From contig NZ_CCYH01000005.1 in assembly GCF_000820765.1 (NCBI RefSeq), positions 1 through 64,000 of the forward strand: DNA of 64,000 nt. Reading direction: 5' to 3'. Positions within the stretch are counted from its first letter, which is position 1. Every line of letters begins with the position of its first letter. Shown in pieces: positions 1 to 6,997 of the stretch. The stretch is from Candidatus Soleaferrea massiliensis AP7 (GTDB lineage Bacteria > Bacillota > Clostridia > Oscillospirales > Ruminococcaceae). The notes beneath the pieces are model-generated. The model did no database searches. It was not told where the DNA came from and was given only the letters and a program-made list of their open reading frames with translations. The position numbers and the translations under genes were made by a program.

Positions 1-42
1 ATTTTTTTATCTGAATATGATATGGGACTTTTTTATCGCTGG

Positions 43-411
43 TTAAATGTTTTGATCCTTGTCGAATTTTTTGCGGAGCTGGGAAACAGCCTTTTTTTCA
101 ATCCGGCTGACATAGGAGCGGGAGATATCCAGCTTTTTGGCGATTTCCCGCTGGGTCAGCGGACGGGTCCCATAGAGTCCATAGCGCATCTTCAGAATAG
201 TCTGTTCCCTCGGCTGCAGCGACTGCGTGATGTATTTGTAAAGCTGTTCCGATTTCAGCTTGAGTTCAATGTCGTCTATGATGTCCCCGTCGTCGGCTAC
301 GATATCCAGGAAGGTCAGCGCGTTTCCATCTTTATCGGTGTCAATCGGGTCATTGATGAAGACATCCTGTGCCTGCTTCTTTTGGTTTCTGAAATGCATT
401 AAAATTTCATT
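43..411 (-). CDS. sigK: RNA polymerase sigma-K factor, C-terminal half (3' part of split sigK)
   Basis: This is the downstream half of the late mother-cell sporulation sigma factor, separated from its 5' half at 10180-10512 by a mobile element. The readable part begins at the element junction with ENEILMHFRNQKKQ, which is where sigma-K normally continues after RCIEN in region 2.4. It ends with a region 4 helix-turn-helix (TQREIAKKLDISRSYVSRIEKKA) that would bind the -35 box. There is no start codon or ribosome binding site at the junction. Any ATG-initiated reading that extends upstream runs into the 3' end of the recombinase gene in another frame, so this half is not translated alone. Joining at the TT at 410-411 to 10180 gives a continuous 233-residue protein, close to the length of Bacillus sigma-K. 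Identification is firm; excision is inferred. Confidence 0.93.
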   Translation of the reverse strand, partial: NEILMHFRNQKKQAQDVFINDPIDTDKDGNALTFLDIVADDGDIIDDIELKLKSEQLYKYITQSLQPREQTILKMRYGLYGTRPLTQREIAKKLDISRSYVSRIEKKAVSQLRKKFDKDQNI

Positions 412-425
412 CTCAACCCCCTCGC
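401..425. other. Left attachment site (sigK 3' half / recombinase end)
   Basis: The host side (up to 411) encodes ENEILM of sigma-K on the minus strand. The element side begins at 412 with CT followed by CAACCCCC (414-421). The recombinase stop codon (413-415) lies inside the site. The predicted 2-bp crossover core is TT at 410-411, as large serine recombinases use a central dinucleotide. Confidence 0.75.
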
Positions 426-2194
426 AGCGGCTCTCCACCCTCCACCCACATAGAGTCACTGGAATCGGCTGTATCACTGGGTTCTTCGTCCTTATCGCCT
501 TTCACTCCGGACAGGTCAACCTCCACCTCACGGGAGCCGAACAGGTAGACATGCATGTCCTGGCCGTCCCATTCCACCCGTTCGATAAAGACACGGAGCG
601 CCGCCCTCTTTTGTTCCACGCTCATATTGTCAACTGTATCACCGAATGACTGGAGCATTTGCCGGAGCATGTCAAACTCTTCATCGGAATAGGCGTCTTT
701 CTTGCTGAGGGATACCAGTTCCTCGATACGCTGTTCGGCTTTCTTGCTCTTGGCGTCCAGCTCGTTGATTTGGTTTAGAATGTGGTCGTATGCCGCCGTG
801 CCCTCCGACCTCGCCATTACATTCACCAATGAGGTAATCTCTTTTTGATTATCCCCCAGCGTTTTTCTCAGCCCCTCGAGCTGCCGGTCAATTTCCTGCC
901 CATGCGTTTGGATTTCCAGCTTGGTACGCTCCAATCCTTGAATAAAATCGGAGCTGTTCGCAGACAGCTTTTTGATTTCCTCGATAATCGCCTTGTCCAG
1001 CGTATTCCCGTTGATGGTTTTCATATCGCAGTTCTTACGGCGGCTCTTTTCCTTGGTTTCGCACATGTAGGTGTAAATCCGTTCTCCGGCCGCGTTCTTC
1101 CGCGAGGTCAGCTTGGGCCGCATGAAGCCGCCGCACTTCCCGCAGAACAGCAGGCCGGACAGGAGCGCCACATTGCTCCGTGGCTTGCGGTAGGATTTTG
1201 AGGCGTTGTTCGCCAATAGCTGCTGGGTTTTTATCCAATCCGCGCCGCTTATCAGACCGTGATGCTTGCCCACGGCGATAATCCATTCTTCCACGTCCCG
1301 TATCTCATGCGCCTTACTCGCCTTTTGATTGGTCTTGTTGTAGGCGATAACCCCGTTCTTTCCGTTGAAGTCGGCTTGTTCCGCGTACAATTCGATACCC
1401 AATTCTTCAAAGTAGTCCCATGCGTCCGCGTCCGCCCGCATGTATACCGGATTTTGCAGAATGTTCTTAATCGAGAAACGGGTGTAATCCTTGTCGTTCT
1501 TAGTGGTGATATGGTGCTGTAAGAGATAGGTTTCCACTTTGGTGAGGGAATCCATTTCGAGGAACAGTCGGAATATCATCCTCACCAGTTCAGCCTCTTC
1601 CGGTACGGTCGCTAACTTGTGCAACTTGCGTGTTTTGCCGTCTCCCTTGTCATACGTTACCTCTTGGCTCTTGTAGCCGGTCGGCGTTGTACCGCCCAGC
1701 CAGCGGCCTGTCTTTGCCAGCTCGTGCATGTTGTCGCGGATACGCTCCGCCGTGGTCTCCCGTTCCAACTGCGCGAACACCGTGGCGATATTCAGCATAG
1801 CCCTGCCCATTGAGGTCGAGGTGTCGTACCTCTCGCTGGTGGAAATAAAGGCTACGTTCATCAAGGCAAATTCCTGATACATCTTGGCAAAGTCCGCCAC
1901 GTTACGGCTGATACGGTCTAAGCGGTAGACCACGACCGCCTTGATTTCGTTCTTCTTAATGCTATTCATGAGTTCCCTAAAATGGGGACGGTTGGTGTTG
2001 CCCCCGGAATAGCCCTCGTCCAGAAATTCCAGTATATCCTCGTCTTTGGTGTCGGGATAATGGTATTTAATATACTCCTTGCATGTTTCAAACTGGTTGT
2101 CGATACTTTCGCCCTTGCCCGTGAATTTGGATTTGCGGGTATACACCGCAAACTTGCGCGGGTCGTTTATCAGCCTGACTTGTAAATCCTCCAT
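413..2194 (-). CDS. Large serine recombinase (SpoIVCA-like sigK excisionase)
   Basis: This 593-residue site-specific recombinase is the obvious enzyme for excising the element from sigK. The N-terminal resolvase domain has the catalytic serine at residue 22 (YTRKS) and the active-site stretches YRLDRISRN and FAQLERETTAERI. A recombinase domain follows, then a zinc ribbon with CGKCG near residues 352-356 and two further cysteines near 378 and 388. A coiled-coil insertion follows (about 420-490), the domain that controls directionality in this family. The ATG at 2194 is preceded by AAGGAGGT at good spacing and by a consensus vegetative promoter (2253-2281). The stop codon lies within the left att site, one base from the predicted crossover. 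It is longer than Bacillus SpoIVCA (about 500 residues) because of a longer C-terminal tail. Family call is certain; the role is inferred from position. Confidence 0.93.
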   Translation of the reverse strand: MEDLQVRLINDPRKFAVYTRKSKFTGKGESIDNQFETCKEYIKYHYPDTKDEDILEFLDEGYSGGNTNRPHFRELMNSIKKNEIKAVVVYRLDRISRNVADFAKMYQEFALMNVAFISTSERYDTSTSMGRAMLNIATVFAQLERETTAERIRDNMHELAKTGRWLGGTTPTGYKSQEVTYDKGDGKTRKLHKLATVPEEAELVRMIFRLFLEMDSLTKVETYLLQHHITTKNDKDYTRFSIKNILQNPVYMRADADAWDYFEELGIELYAEQADFNGKNGVIAYNKTNQKASKAHEIRDVEEWIIAVGKHHGLISGADWIKTQQLLANNASKSYRKPRSNVALLSGLLFCGKCGGFMRPKLTSRKNAAGERIYTYMCETKEKSRRKNCDMKTINGNTLDKAIIEEIKKLSANSSDFIQGLERTKLEIQTHGQEIDRQLEGLRKTLGDNQKEITSLVNVMARSEGTAAYDHILNQINELDAKSKKAEQRIEELVSLSKKDAYSDEEFDMLRQMLQSFGDTVDNMSVEQKRAALRVFIERVEWDGQDMHVYLFGSREVEVDLSGVKGDKDEEPSDTADSSDSMWVEGGEPLRGG

Positions 2195-2252
2195 TCTTTT
2201 ACCTCCTTAAATTTATATCATATTGTTTTATCACATTACGGACTATACCTAA

Positions 2253-2281
2253 ATTATGCCTTATATTTGGGCAAATGTCAA
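2253..2281 (-). promoter_or_regulatory. SigA-type promoter of the recombinase gene
   Basis: On the minus strand, TTGACA (2276-2281) and CATAAT (2253-2258) are separated by 17 bp, about 55 bp upstream of the recombinase start. This is a near-consensus vegetative promoter, not a SigE-type one. If used, recombinase would be made outside sporulation and excision would have to be gated by another factor. Confidence 0.7.
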
Positions 2282-2303
2282 ATCATATTTTTGCATGAAA
2301 AGA

Positions 2304-2338
2304 CCCACCCTTGATGCTTTATCAAAGGTGGGCGTTTT
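2304..2338 (-). terminator. Intrinsic terminator after the XRE regulator
   Basis: A hairpin with arms CCCACCCTTGAT / ATCAAAGGTGGG has T-rich flanks on both sides. On the minus strand it follows the XRE gene and separates it from the recombinase promoter. Confidence 0.75.
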
Positions 2339-2360
2339 GCTTATCAAAGCCGCCGCTTGT

Positions 2361-2717
2361 TTATGAAGTCGATTTCAAGGATTCGGCGCTCTTTTTGCTA
2401 TTCAGTCTTATCATTGTTTTGCCTTGCTCAAGATATAGCTCCTGTTGATCCATCGGCAGGGAACGAAATATCCGTAACAGTTCATTTTCCTGGCGGGTTT
2501 CCGCCTGCCCGGTCTGAATATTTAACAGATAGTCGGCTGATACGTTGAAATATCCTGCTAACATTTTGAGGGTTTCAAAATCCGGTTCGCTTGTACCCTG
2601 CACATATCCGCCCAATGTGGATACGGGTATATGCAAATCCTGTGCTAATCGTTTTTGCGTTAATCCATGTTCATCTATTAAAACACGTAAAATCTCGTTA
2701 AAAATCATGTTTTTCAT
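2361..2717 (-). CDS. XRE-family helix-turn-helix transcriptional regulator
   Basis: A 118-residue regulator. The N-terminal 65 residues form a phage-repressor-type HTH (LTQKRLAQDLHIPVSTLGGYVQG, then FETLKMLAGYFNVSADYLL). A short charged C-terminal tail may serve in dimerisation. The ATG at 2717 was chosen; a GTG three bases upstream is equally possible. It is divergent from the operon starting at 2841, and the gap between them holds two similar palindromes (2743-2753 and 2783-2795). The second lies between the -35 and -10 of the divergent promoter. It therefore probably represses that operon and itself, like an element lysogeny-type repressor. It could also influence recombinase expression. 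Target assignment is inferred. Confidence 0.88.
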   Translation of the reverse strand: MKNMIFNEILRVLIDEHGLTQKRLAQDLHIPVSTLGGYVQGTSEPDFETLKMLAGYFNVSADYLLNIQTGQAETRQENELLRIFRSLPMDQQELYLEQGKTMIRLNSKKSAESLKSTS

Positions 2718-2742
2718 CACCCGTTTAATTGTAAATGAAAAA

Positions 2743-2753
2743 CGAGATTCTCG
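2743..2753. promoter_or_regulatory. Operator-like palindrome (copy 1) in divergent regulator region
   Basis: CGAGATTCTCG is a perfect palindrome about 25 bp upstream of the XRE start. It shares the ACGAGA half-site with the copy at 2783-2795. It is likely an autoregulatory operator of the adjacent XRE protein. Confidence 0.5.
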
Positions 2754-2774
2754 CTCGATATAACTAAATAATAG

Positions 2775-2803
2775 TTGACAAAACGAGAAAGTCGTTGTAG
2801 AAT
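2775..2803 (+). promoter_or_regulatory. Promoter of the membrane/lipoprotein operon with embedded operator
   Basis: TTGACA (2775-2780), a 17-bp spacer and TAGAAT (2798-2803) drive the genes starting at 2841. The spacer contains the palindrome ACGAGAAAGTCGT (2783-2795), the second operator copy. A protein bound there would block RNA polymerase directly. Confidence 0.75.
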
Positions 2804-2840
2804 AAAAAGGTAATATTTTAGCAAAAAGAAGGTATTAATT

Positions 2841-3218
2841 ATGAGTTATAAAATGAAGTCGCCCCTTATGCCGAGTGAAGAATTCATCATGTCACACATG
2901 GCAACTTTTCTCAAGGGATATCCACATCCGTCCGGATATTTAGTTTTGACAAATCAACGGATATTATTTGAAAAGAAAGGCGTCATGAATGCTGCTGCAT
3001 TTGGCCTATTATCTCTGACTATGAAAGATTTCAACGGCATTCCATTATCTGAAATCACCAATGCGAGTGTGGAAAAATCGATAGCTGGAGCGGGATTAAA
3101 CGTCGTTACGCGCACTGGTGAGGAATTCAAATTTGCATTGAATGGATTCGGCTTTTCCAGTAAAAAGAAGCCTCGTGATGATATGCTTTCATACATAAAT
3201 TCTCATATCAACAAATAG
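2841..3218 (+). CDS. Bacterial PH/GRAM-like domain protein
   Basis: A 125-residue soluble protein. The stretch SGYLVLTNQRILFEKKG followed by IPLSEITNASVEK is the beta-strand signature of bacterial PH (GRAM-like) domains. These domains are thought to act in protein or lipid contacts at the membrane. There is no signal peptide or membrane segment. An AGAAGG ribosome binding site precedes the ATG. It is the first gene of a three-gene operon with a small membrane protein and a lipoprotein, driven by the XRE-controlled promoter at 2775-2803. The precise function is unknown; the operon looks like a regulated envelope-associated accessory module of the element. Confidence 0.75.
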   Translation: MSYKMKSPLMPSEEFIMSHMATFLKGYPHPSGYLVLTNQRILFEKKGVMNAAAFGLLSLTMKDFNGIPLSEITNASVEKSIAGAGLNVVTRTGEEFKFALNGFGFSSKKKPRDDMLSYINSHINK

Positions 3219-3235
3219 TGCAGGGGGTATTTTAC

Positions 3236-3499
3236 ATGAAAAAATCAAAATGGTTTTTAGGTACCGCTATCAGCGGCATTCTGGCGGTTGTTTGTTTTGT
3301 AGTTGGGACAATTGCTTCTTTCAACCTGCCAAGTGGAGCTTCATACGGGGTAGCAAAGGCCTATGGCGATACGTCCAGCGAAGATTTCCTTCGTATGCTG
3401 CCCAATATCATGATAATCGCCTGCGGTGTTTTTCTGGTTGTAGCCATTGTATTACTGGTAATCGGTCTGATACAGAAAAAGAAGGGGAATAACCAATGA
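3236..3499 (+). CDS. Small two-span membrane protein
   Basis: An 87-residue protein with two hydrophobic segments (about residues 7-28 and 58-80) around a short extracytoplasmic-looking loop (ASFNLPSG ... TSSEDFLRML), ending in KKKGNN. The start at 3236 has AGGGGG eight bases upstream; an in-frame ATG at 3218 overlapping the preceding stop is less likely. It is the middle gene of the operon and overlaps the following lipoprotein gene by ATGA, so the two are translationally coupled. No family was recognised. Confidence 0.75.
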   Translation: MKKSKWFLGTAISGILAVVCFVVGTIASFNLPSGASYGVAKAYGDTSSEDFLRMLPNIMIIACGVFLVVAIVLLVIGLIQKKKGNNQ

Positions 3500-3939
3500 A
3501 GAAGTTTTTGAGTTTCCTTATGATTGCTGTACTTGCCATATCATTAGCCGCGTGCGGTACAAAAGAGGATACAGCTATAGCAGCTGTCAAAAATGCCACG
3601 CAGATTAAGGTAACTTATTCTCCCAATAACAGCAATATTACGCAGCTTGATTTTAAGGGGAATAAGTTGAGCGATGTTATGGAGAATGTACTTAAAGAAA
3701 ACATGGAATCTTATGAAGCTGAGTGGAAATTAGATAGTAGTGAAAATGAGAAAGATAACGATTCGGTAAGCGTTATTTATTCCGTTACAGCTCAAAACGG
3801 CGGCGAATATTATGAAGTAAAATTTTATTTTCTATACATAGAAGAATTAGACCATATTGCTCTTTATTTTATTGGGCAAAACGGAGAAAAGCAAAACATG
3901 GATGAGGTGGTTCCTTTATTTTTTGCAGAATATATTTAA
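3496..3939 (+). CDS. Predicted lipoprotein of unknown function
   Basis: A 147-residue exported lipoprotein with signal peptide MKKFLSFLMIAVLAISLAAC. The lipobox LAAC puts the lipidated cysteine at residue 20. The mature part is polar and acidic with alternating beta-strand-like hydrophobic patches, and could be a small beta-sandwich. It overlaps the preceding small membrane protein gene by four bases. Together with the PH-like protein it forms one operon under control of the element's XRE repressor. Nothing in the sequence identifies a ligand. It could be an element-encoded surface-exclusion or envelope-modulating protein, but that is speculation. Confidence 0.8.
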   Translation: MKKFLSFLMIAVLAISLAACGTKEDTAIAAVKNATQIKVTYSPNNSNITQLDFKGNKLSDVMENVLKENMESYEAEWKLDSSENEKDNDSVSVIYSVTAQNGGEYYEVKFYFLYIEELDHIALYFIGQNGEKQNMDEVVPLFFAEYI

Positions 3940-4193
3940 TGAGTAAGATAAGGGTTGGAGCGATTGAATGGTCGTTCTACCCTTTTGCGTTCATTGCGTC
4001 CAGAACGCTCTGTAAGGCTCTGTAATTTAGGCTGCCCCCGGTTGCGGGAAAAGTGGTGAAACGGCTGGAGGGGTCGCAGAACGACTTATATGCGCTTTGT
4101 AGAAGGGATACGGCAATTGCTTTTCTGAAATTTCGTTTACACGTCAAGAAATATATGGTAAAATAATAAAAATGAATTTGGGGAGGTGCAATC
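3940..4193. other. Intergenic stretch, possible gene remnant
   Basis: No convincing gene. A short stretch around 4040-4100 reads VAGKVVKRLEGSQNDLYAL on the plus strand before stopping, which could be a decayed coding fragment. No clear hairpin terminator was found for the lipoprotein operon. Confidence 0.3.
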
Positions 4194-4610
4194 ATGCGAA
4201 TTTGGGGAATTGGCGCTACTTGGGGTGACAAACCAATGCTGGATGAATTTGGTAAAAAACATGCAGTTGCCATTGGTTGGGAAGAGGAAGAAGCTCCTGG
4301 GCTCTATGCCATGATGAATCAGGTGCAAATCGGAGACATTATTTATGTCAAATCGTTCGTTATAAAAGGTAAAGTTTTACATATAAAAGCGGTTGGAACA
4401 GTAACGAGTACAGCGTACAGTCAACCTCCGCTTTTAGGTGAAAACAAAAAAGCTATCAATGTTAAATGGTTAGAAAAGCCCGAATCTTTTAAAGAAATTC
4501 TTCACCCACTGTCCGAAGAGGAAATGCGATATAATGTTTACAACAATACTTTTTATGAAGAATTAAACCCGGACATAATAGAAATCATCATGAATTTATA
4601 TAGTAAATAA
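4194..4610 (+). CDS. Small EVE/PUA-like domain protein
   Basis: A 138-residue single-domain protein. The pattern WGIGATWGD ... AIGW ... YAMMNQVQIGDIIYVKSF ... KAVGTVTS resembles PUA/EVE-type folds, in which a cage pocket reads modified bases. Such domains occur in stand-alone form and fused to McrB-type restriction enzymes. It has a GGGGAGGTG ribosome binding site and is flanked downstream by a strong terminator (4619-4650), so it is probably a single-gene unit. In an element that also carries Fic and ParA/SIR2 genes, a modified-DNA or RNA reader is plausible as a defence accessory. Fold assignment is by motif impression only. Confidence 0.5.
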   Translation: MRIWGIGATWGDKPMLDEFGKKHAVAIGWEEEEAPGLYAMMNQVQIGDIIYVKSFVIKGKVLHIKAVGTVTSTAYSQPPLLGENKKAINVKWLEKPESFKEILHPLSEEEMRYNVYNNTFYEELNPDIIEIIMNLYSK

Positions 4611-4618
4611 TTTGTCAT

Positions 4619-4650
4619 AGCGCGGGGGTATTCCTCCGCGCTTTCTTTTG
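4619..4650 (+). terminator. Intrinsic terminator
   Basis: The hairpin AGCGCGG ... CCGCGCT is followed by TTTCTTTT, directly after the EVE-like gene. Confidence 0.8.
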
Positions 4651-4741
4651 CCCCCCTCACGTCCTACAGCGTGAACTGCCCCCTTTTCCGGCCAACGGGT
4701 GAAAACGGCTGCATTGCTTTGTGAGAGGGTTTATTTTTGTC

Positions 4742-4772
4742 AGGAGACTCCTAATGGGGTCTCCTTTTTCTT
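4742..4772 (+). terminator. Second intrinsic terminator
   Basis: AGGAGACTCC / GGGGTCTCCT (10-bp stem, 4-nt loop) is followed by TTTTTCTTTT. It insulates the rep region from upstream transcription. Confidence 0.8.
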
Positions 4773-4892
4773 TTACTTGATTCTTGCCGGTACATCAGCC
4801 GAAAAAGTTTTTATCTAAACTAAAATAAATATTCAAAAAACGGGAGTCAGAAGGGGCCGTGAGACGTGTCTAATATAACCTACTTATAAGCT

Positions 4893-4954
4893 GAAGATAA
4901 TGATGTATCTGCTTACAAACATTTACGGTTTGATGGCATCTGTTATCTTCTCCT
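4893..4954. other. Inverted repeat upstream of rep, candidate origin or operator
   Basis: GAAGATAA-T-GATG (4893-4905) and the inverted copy CATC-TG-TTATCTTC (4937-4950) flank about 30 bp, 40-90 bp before the Rep start. HUH initiators usually nick at a hairpin-bearing origin near their own gene, so this is a candidate nicking origin or Rep operator. No known nick consensus was recognised. Confidence 0.35.
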
Positions 4955-4988
4955 GCAGTGGGAAATTCATGCTCAGGAGGCTCACTCT

Positions 4989-5855
4989 ATGAAAGAGAGG
5001 ATTACCCTAGCGAAATCCCCCGGCAAACACCTTGATGAAAACGCCATGTCCAAGGTTTTCATCACCGGACACATCATCGAAGTGGAAACGATGGACAAGC
5101 AGCCCCGCAATCTGACCCGTTACCGCAAATTTGATAAGGGTCACTACATCGACTTGGACACCGGAGAACTATGCGATTACCATACGTCGAAACAATCCAG
5201 TCGTCAAAATTCTATGCTTCCGTCCTTTGAAAGACTTCGGCGGATTATCAACGCCAATTTCTTTGGATTGCCATCGGAATGCCATGTCGTCCTGACCTAT
5301 CGGGAGCAGGTTACAGATCCTCAGCCCTTGTATGCCGACTTCAAGAGGTTTTGGCAGAAATTATCCTATCGTTACCCCCATTGTGAGTACATCGCAGTCA
5401 CGGAGCCACAGCACCGAGGCAGTTGGCACTTTCATGTGCTGATAAAAGACATGCAGGCAAGGAGGCTTTTCATCCCCCATGCGGAGCTGACCCGTTTATG
5501 GGGACATGGCTTCACCTGGATTAAAAGTTTCGCCGGGTATGACAATATCGGCGTGTATTTCATGGCCCGCCTCAAAGATGTTGACGTACTTGAGGATTTG
5601 CAGGCTGACCGACCATCCAAGCTCATTATAAAAGGAGCCAGGCTGCGGTTCTATCCTCTCCATATGAAATTGTATCGCTGTTCCTCCGGGATTGTTCGTC
5701 CAACGGCTGTCGCCATGCCGTACCGAGAGGTACAACGGCTGGTGAAGTCACAGTCCCCCTGTTTCAGTCGGACAATTCGAATTATCCAAAATGACGACGG
5801 GGGCGAGACCGAGCTCAACGCGATTACTTATGAACACTATAATTTGAAAAGATAG
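4989..5855 (+). CDS. HUH-endonuclease replication initiator (Rep)
   Basis: A 288-residue rolling-circle-type initiator. The HUH metal-binding motif is seen as GSWHFHVLI (His147 and His149). A candidate catalytic tyrosine lies in YDNIGVYFMARLK (Tyr190, with Tyr184 as alternative), matching the usual helix after the HUH strand. The N-terminal strand CHVVLTYRE fits motif 1. An AGGAGG lies eight bases before the ATG. Such Rep proteins nick one strand and prime replication of plasmids, phages and integrative mobilizable elements. Here it suggests that the excised circle can replicate or could once be mobilised. No FtsK-type coupling protein or helicase is present, so transfer would need help from another element. 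Family call is good; activity is unknown. Confidence 0.82.
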   Translation: MKERITLAKSPGKHLDENAMSKVFITGHIIEVETMDKQPRNLTRYRKFDKGHYIDLDTGELCDYHTSKQSSRQNSMLPSFERLRRIINANFFGLPSECHVVLTYREQVTDPQPLYADFKRFWQKLSYRYPHCEYIAVTEPQHRGSWHFHVLIKDMQARRLFIPHAELTRLWGHGFTWIKSFAGYDNIGVYFMARLKDVDVLEDLQADRPSKLIIKGARLRFYPLHMKLYRCSSGIVRPTAVAMPYREVQRLVKSQSPCFSRTIRIIQNDDGGETELNAITYEHYNLKR

Positions 5856-5867
5856 GACGGATGTCAG

Positions 5868-6158
5868 ATGAAAACAGAAAAAAGCGAATTGCTCCAACTC
5901 CAATATGAACAATGGCAACTTAGCAAAAGAATACAACAATTGTATGATGACGTGGAGGAGTTGAACAACTGTTTCATTGCATTGCTGGAAAGTGATTTGG
6001 ACGTCTGCCCTTGGTGCCGTCCTCTTGACGTAGGATACGCTCACATAAAAGCGCTCTCATCTCTGGAGCATGTACAGCACCATATGGAATGTGCTCGAAA
6101 TTTCATGTTCATCCCAGGGGGCGGAGAGGCTGTCCCGCTTTCAGTTTATAACGATTAA
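5868..6158 (+). CDS. Small coiled-coil protein with CPWC motif
   Basis: A 96-residue protein directly downstream of rep (12-bp gap), probably in the same transcript. The first 45 residues are strongly helical and heptad-like (LLQLQYEQWQLSKRIQQLYDDVEELNN). A CPWC pair follows at about residues 47-50, then a predicted helical tail. No family was recognised. Its place after rep suggests an accessory of replication or mobilisation. The CPWC could bind metal but needs two more ligands, perhaps by dimerisation or from the histidines and cysteine near residues 70-75. Confidence 0.6.
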   Translation: MKTEKSELLQLQYEQWQLSKRIQQLYDDVEELNNCFIALLESDLDVCPWCRPLDVGYAHIKALSSLEHVQHHMECARNFMFIPGGGEAVPLSVYND

Positions 6159-6271
6159 GGAGACAAACGGATATGAAGATATATGTCCACTATTTAAGCA
6201 GCTCGCAGAAAAGCAGAAGTTTACGCCTGAATCGGTGTCTGAAAACAAAAGCACGGTTGGGAGGGATTGAA

Positions 6272-6484
6272 ATGGTGAAAATCGTAAAGGTTCTGTCGGA
6301 GGGCAAGAAGCGGACGCCGGTACAGGATGCGGAGAGAATCAAAAGGTCGATTGCCGATTTGGACTACCGGCTGGAATCCACCGGAAATATGACGACGGAA
6401 ATTTGGAATTGCCTCTACGACGCGACCAAACAAATTGAGAGAGCCACGGAACTGTTGGGCGCTTGCTCCCCTGAAATAGATTAG
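6272..6484 (+). CDS. Small helical protein of unknown function
   Basis: A 70-residue protein with ATG at 6272 preceded by GGGAGGGATTGAA. An in-frame ATG at 6173, itself preceded by AAGGAG, would add 33 residues of low-complexity sequence and is less convincing. The protein is predicted helical (AERIKRSIADLDYRLES ... LYDATKQIERATELL) and may form a hairpin of helices. It belongs to a run of small genes after rep that is typical of integrative elements. No function was recognised. It could be an excision (directionality) factor, as those are small and poorly conserved. Confidence 0.55.
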   Translation: MVKIVKVLSEGKKRTPVQDAERIKRSIADLDYRLESTGNMTTEIWNCLYDATKQIERATELLGACSPEID

Positions 6485-6549
6485 CATACCGGACAATCTT
6501 TGCCGCATATGCTGATAACATCTAATTTGCAGGGGAGGGTGCCGACTGA

Positions 6550-6723
6550 TTGAATATCATTGTTCATTATCCAACGACTGAACAGGCTCTCGCGGAATTG
6601 CAGAAGCGGGTAGCGATGGTACATGCTGAGGCGGTCGGCAGCTATATAGAGAAGCTGACCTGTCCAAAAGAGCAGAAAATCAAGCTGATTGAGGCCGTTC
6701 AAGAGGGTGCCAAAACGCGCTAA
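6550..6723 (+). CDS. Small conserved element protein (57 aa, TTG start)
   Basis: A 57-residue protein that reads MNIIVHYPTTEQALAELQKR and then a helical, lysine-rich second half. The TTG start is preceded by GGGGAGGG eleven to twelve bases upstream. Proteins beginning MNIIVHYP with this layout are, from memory, common hypothetical genes of Firmicutes integrative and conjugative elements, which supports an element origin other than phage. It sits just before a strong terminator (6732-6762), closing the transcript that starts at rep. Function unknown. Confidence 0.65.
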   Translation: MNIIVHYPTTEQALAELQKRVAMVHAEAVGSYIEKLTCPKEQKIKLIEAVQEGAKTR

Positions 6724-6731
6724 ATAATGAG

Positions 6732-6762
6732 TCCGGTGGGCGTTTTGCTCACCGGATTTTTC
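6732..6762 (+). terminator. Intrinsic terminator ending the rep transcript
   Basis: TCCGGTGGGC GTTTT GCTCACCGGA is followed by TTTTTCTT. It separates the rep-associated genes from the Fic/antitoxin pair. Confidence 0.85.
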
Positions 6763-6811
6763 TTGTATATTCGCCCAATTCATGATAAACTATAGATACG
6801 AGGTGATAAAC

Positions 6812-6997
6812 ATGAATCGTGCTGTATCTACGAAACAGGCCATAGCCAACGCCGCCGCCTCCGTGGAAATGGAGGGCTTTACCGTGACGGCTCAGCACAA
6901 GGAATGGTGCCGAAGATTGCTCAACAAGGAAATCACCAAAGCGGAGTATATCCGGCTTGTCAGGAAGTCGGCACGGGAGCAGCGCCATGTCGTATGA
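6812..6997 (+). CDS. VbhA-type antitoxin of Fic toxin
   Basis: A 61-residue antitoxin. It contains the Fic-inhibitory helix motif [S/T]xxxE[G/N] as SVEMEG (residues 17-22), where Glu21 would block ATP gamma-phosphate positioning in the partner Fic enzyme. The remaining sequence (AQHKEWCRRLLNKEITKAEYIRLVRK) fits the VbhA antitoxin fold. The ATG at 6812 has GAGGTG upstream. The 3' end overlaps the fic start by 11 bp, so the two are translationally coupled, as in other class I Fic modules. It protects the host from AMPylation of topoisomerases or similar targets, by family knowledge. Confidence 0.88.
   Translation: MNRAVSTKQAIANAAASVEMEGFTVTAQHKEWCRRLLNKEITKAEYIRLVRKSAREQRHVV

Noticed and set aside
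412..477. A start codon upstream of the sigK 3' half giving a 144-residue protein beginning MIQPIPVT
   Set aside because: This N-terminus is the recombinase 3' end read in another frame. The sequence becomes sigma-like only from the element junction, and there is no ribosome binding site.
6070..6270. 66-codon frame overlapping the gene after rep
   Set aside because: It overlaps two better candidates and its first half is an out-of-frame reading of the CPWC gene. The second half could be real but has no convincing start.
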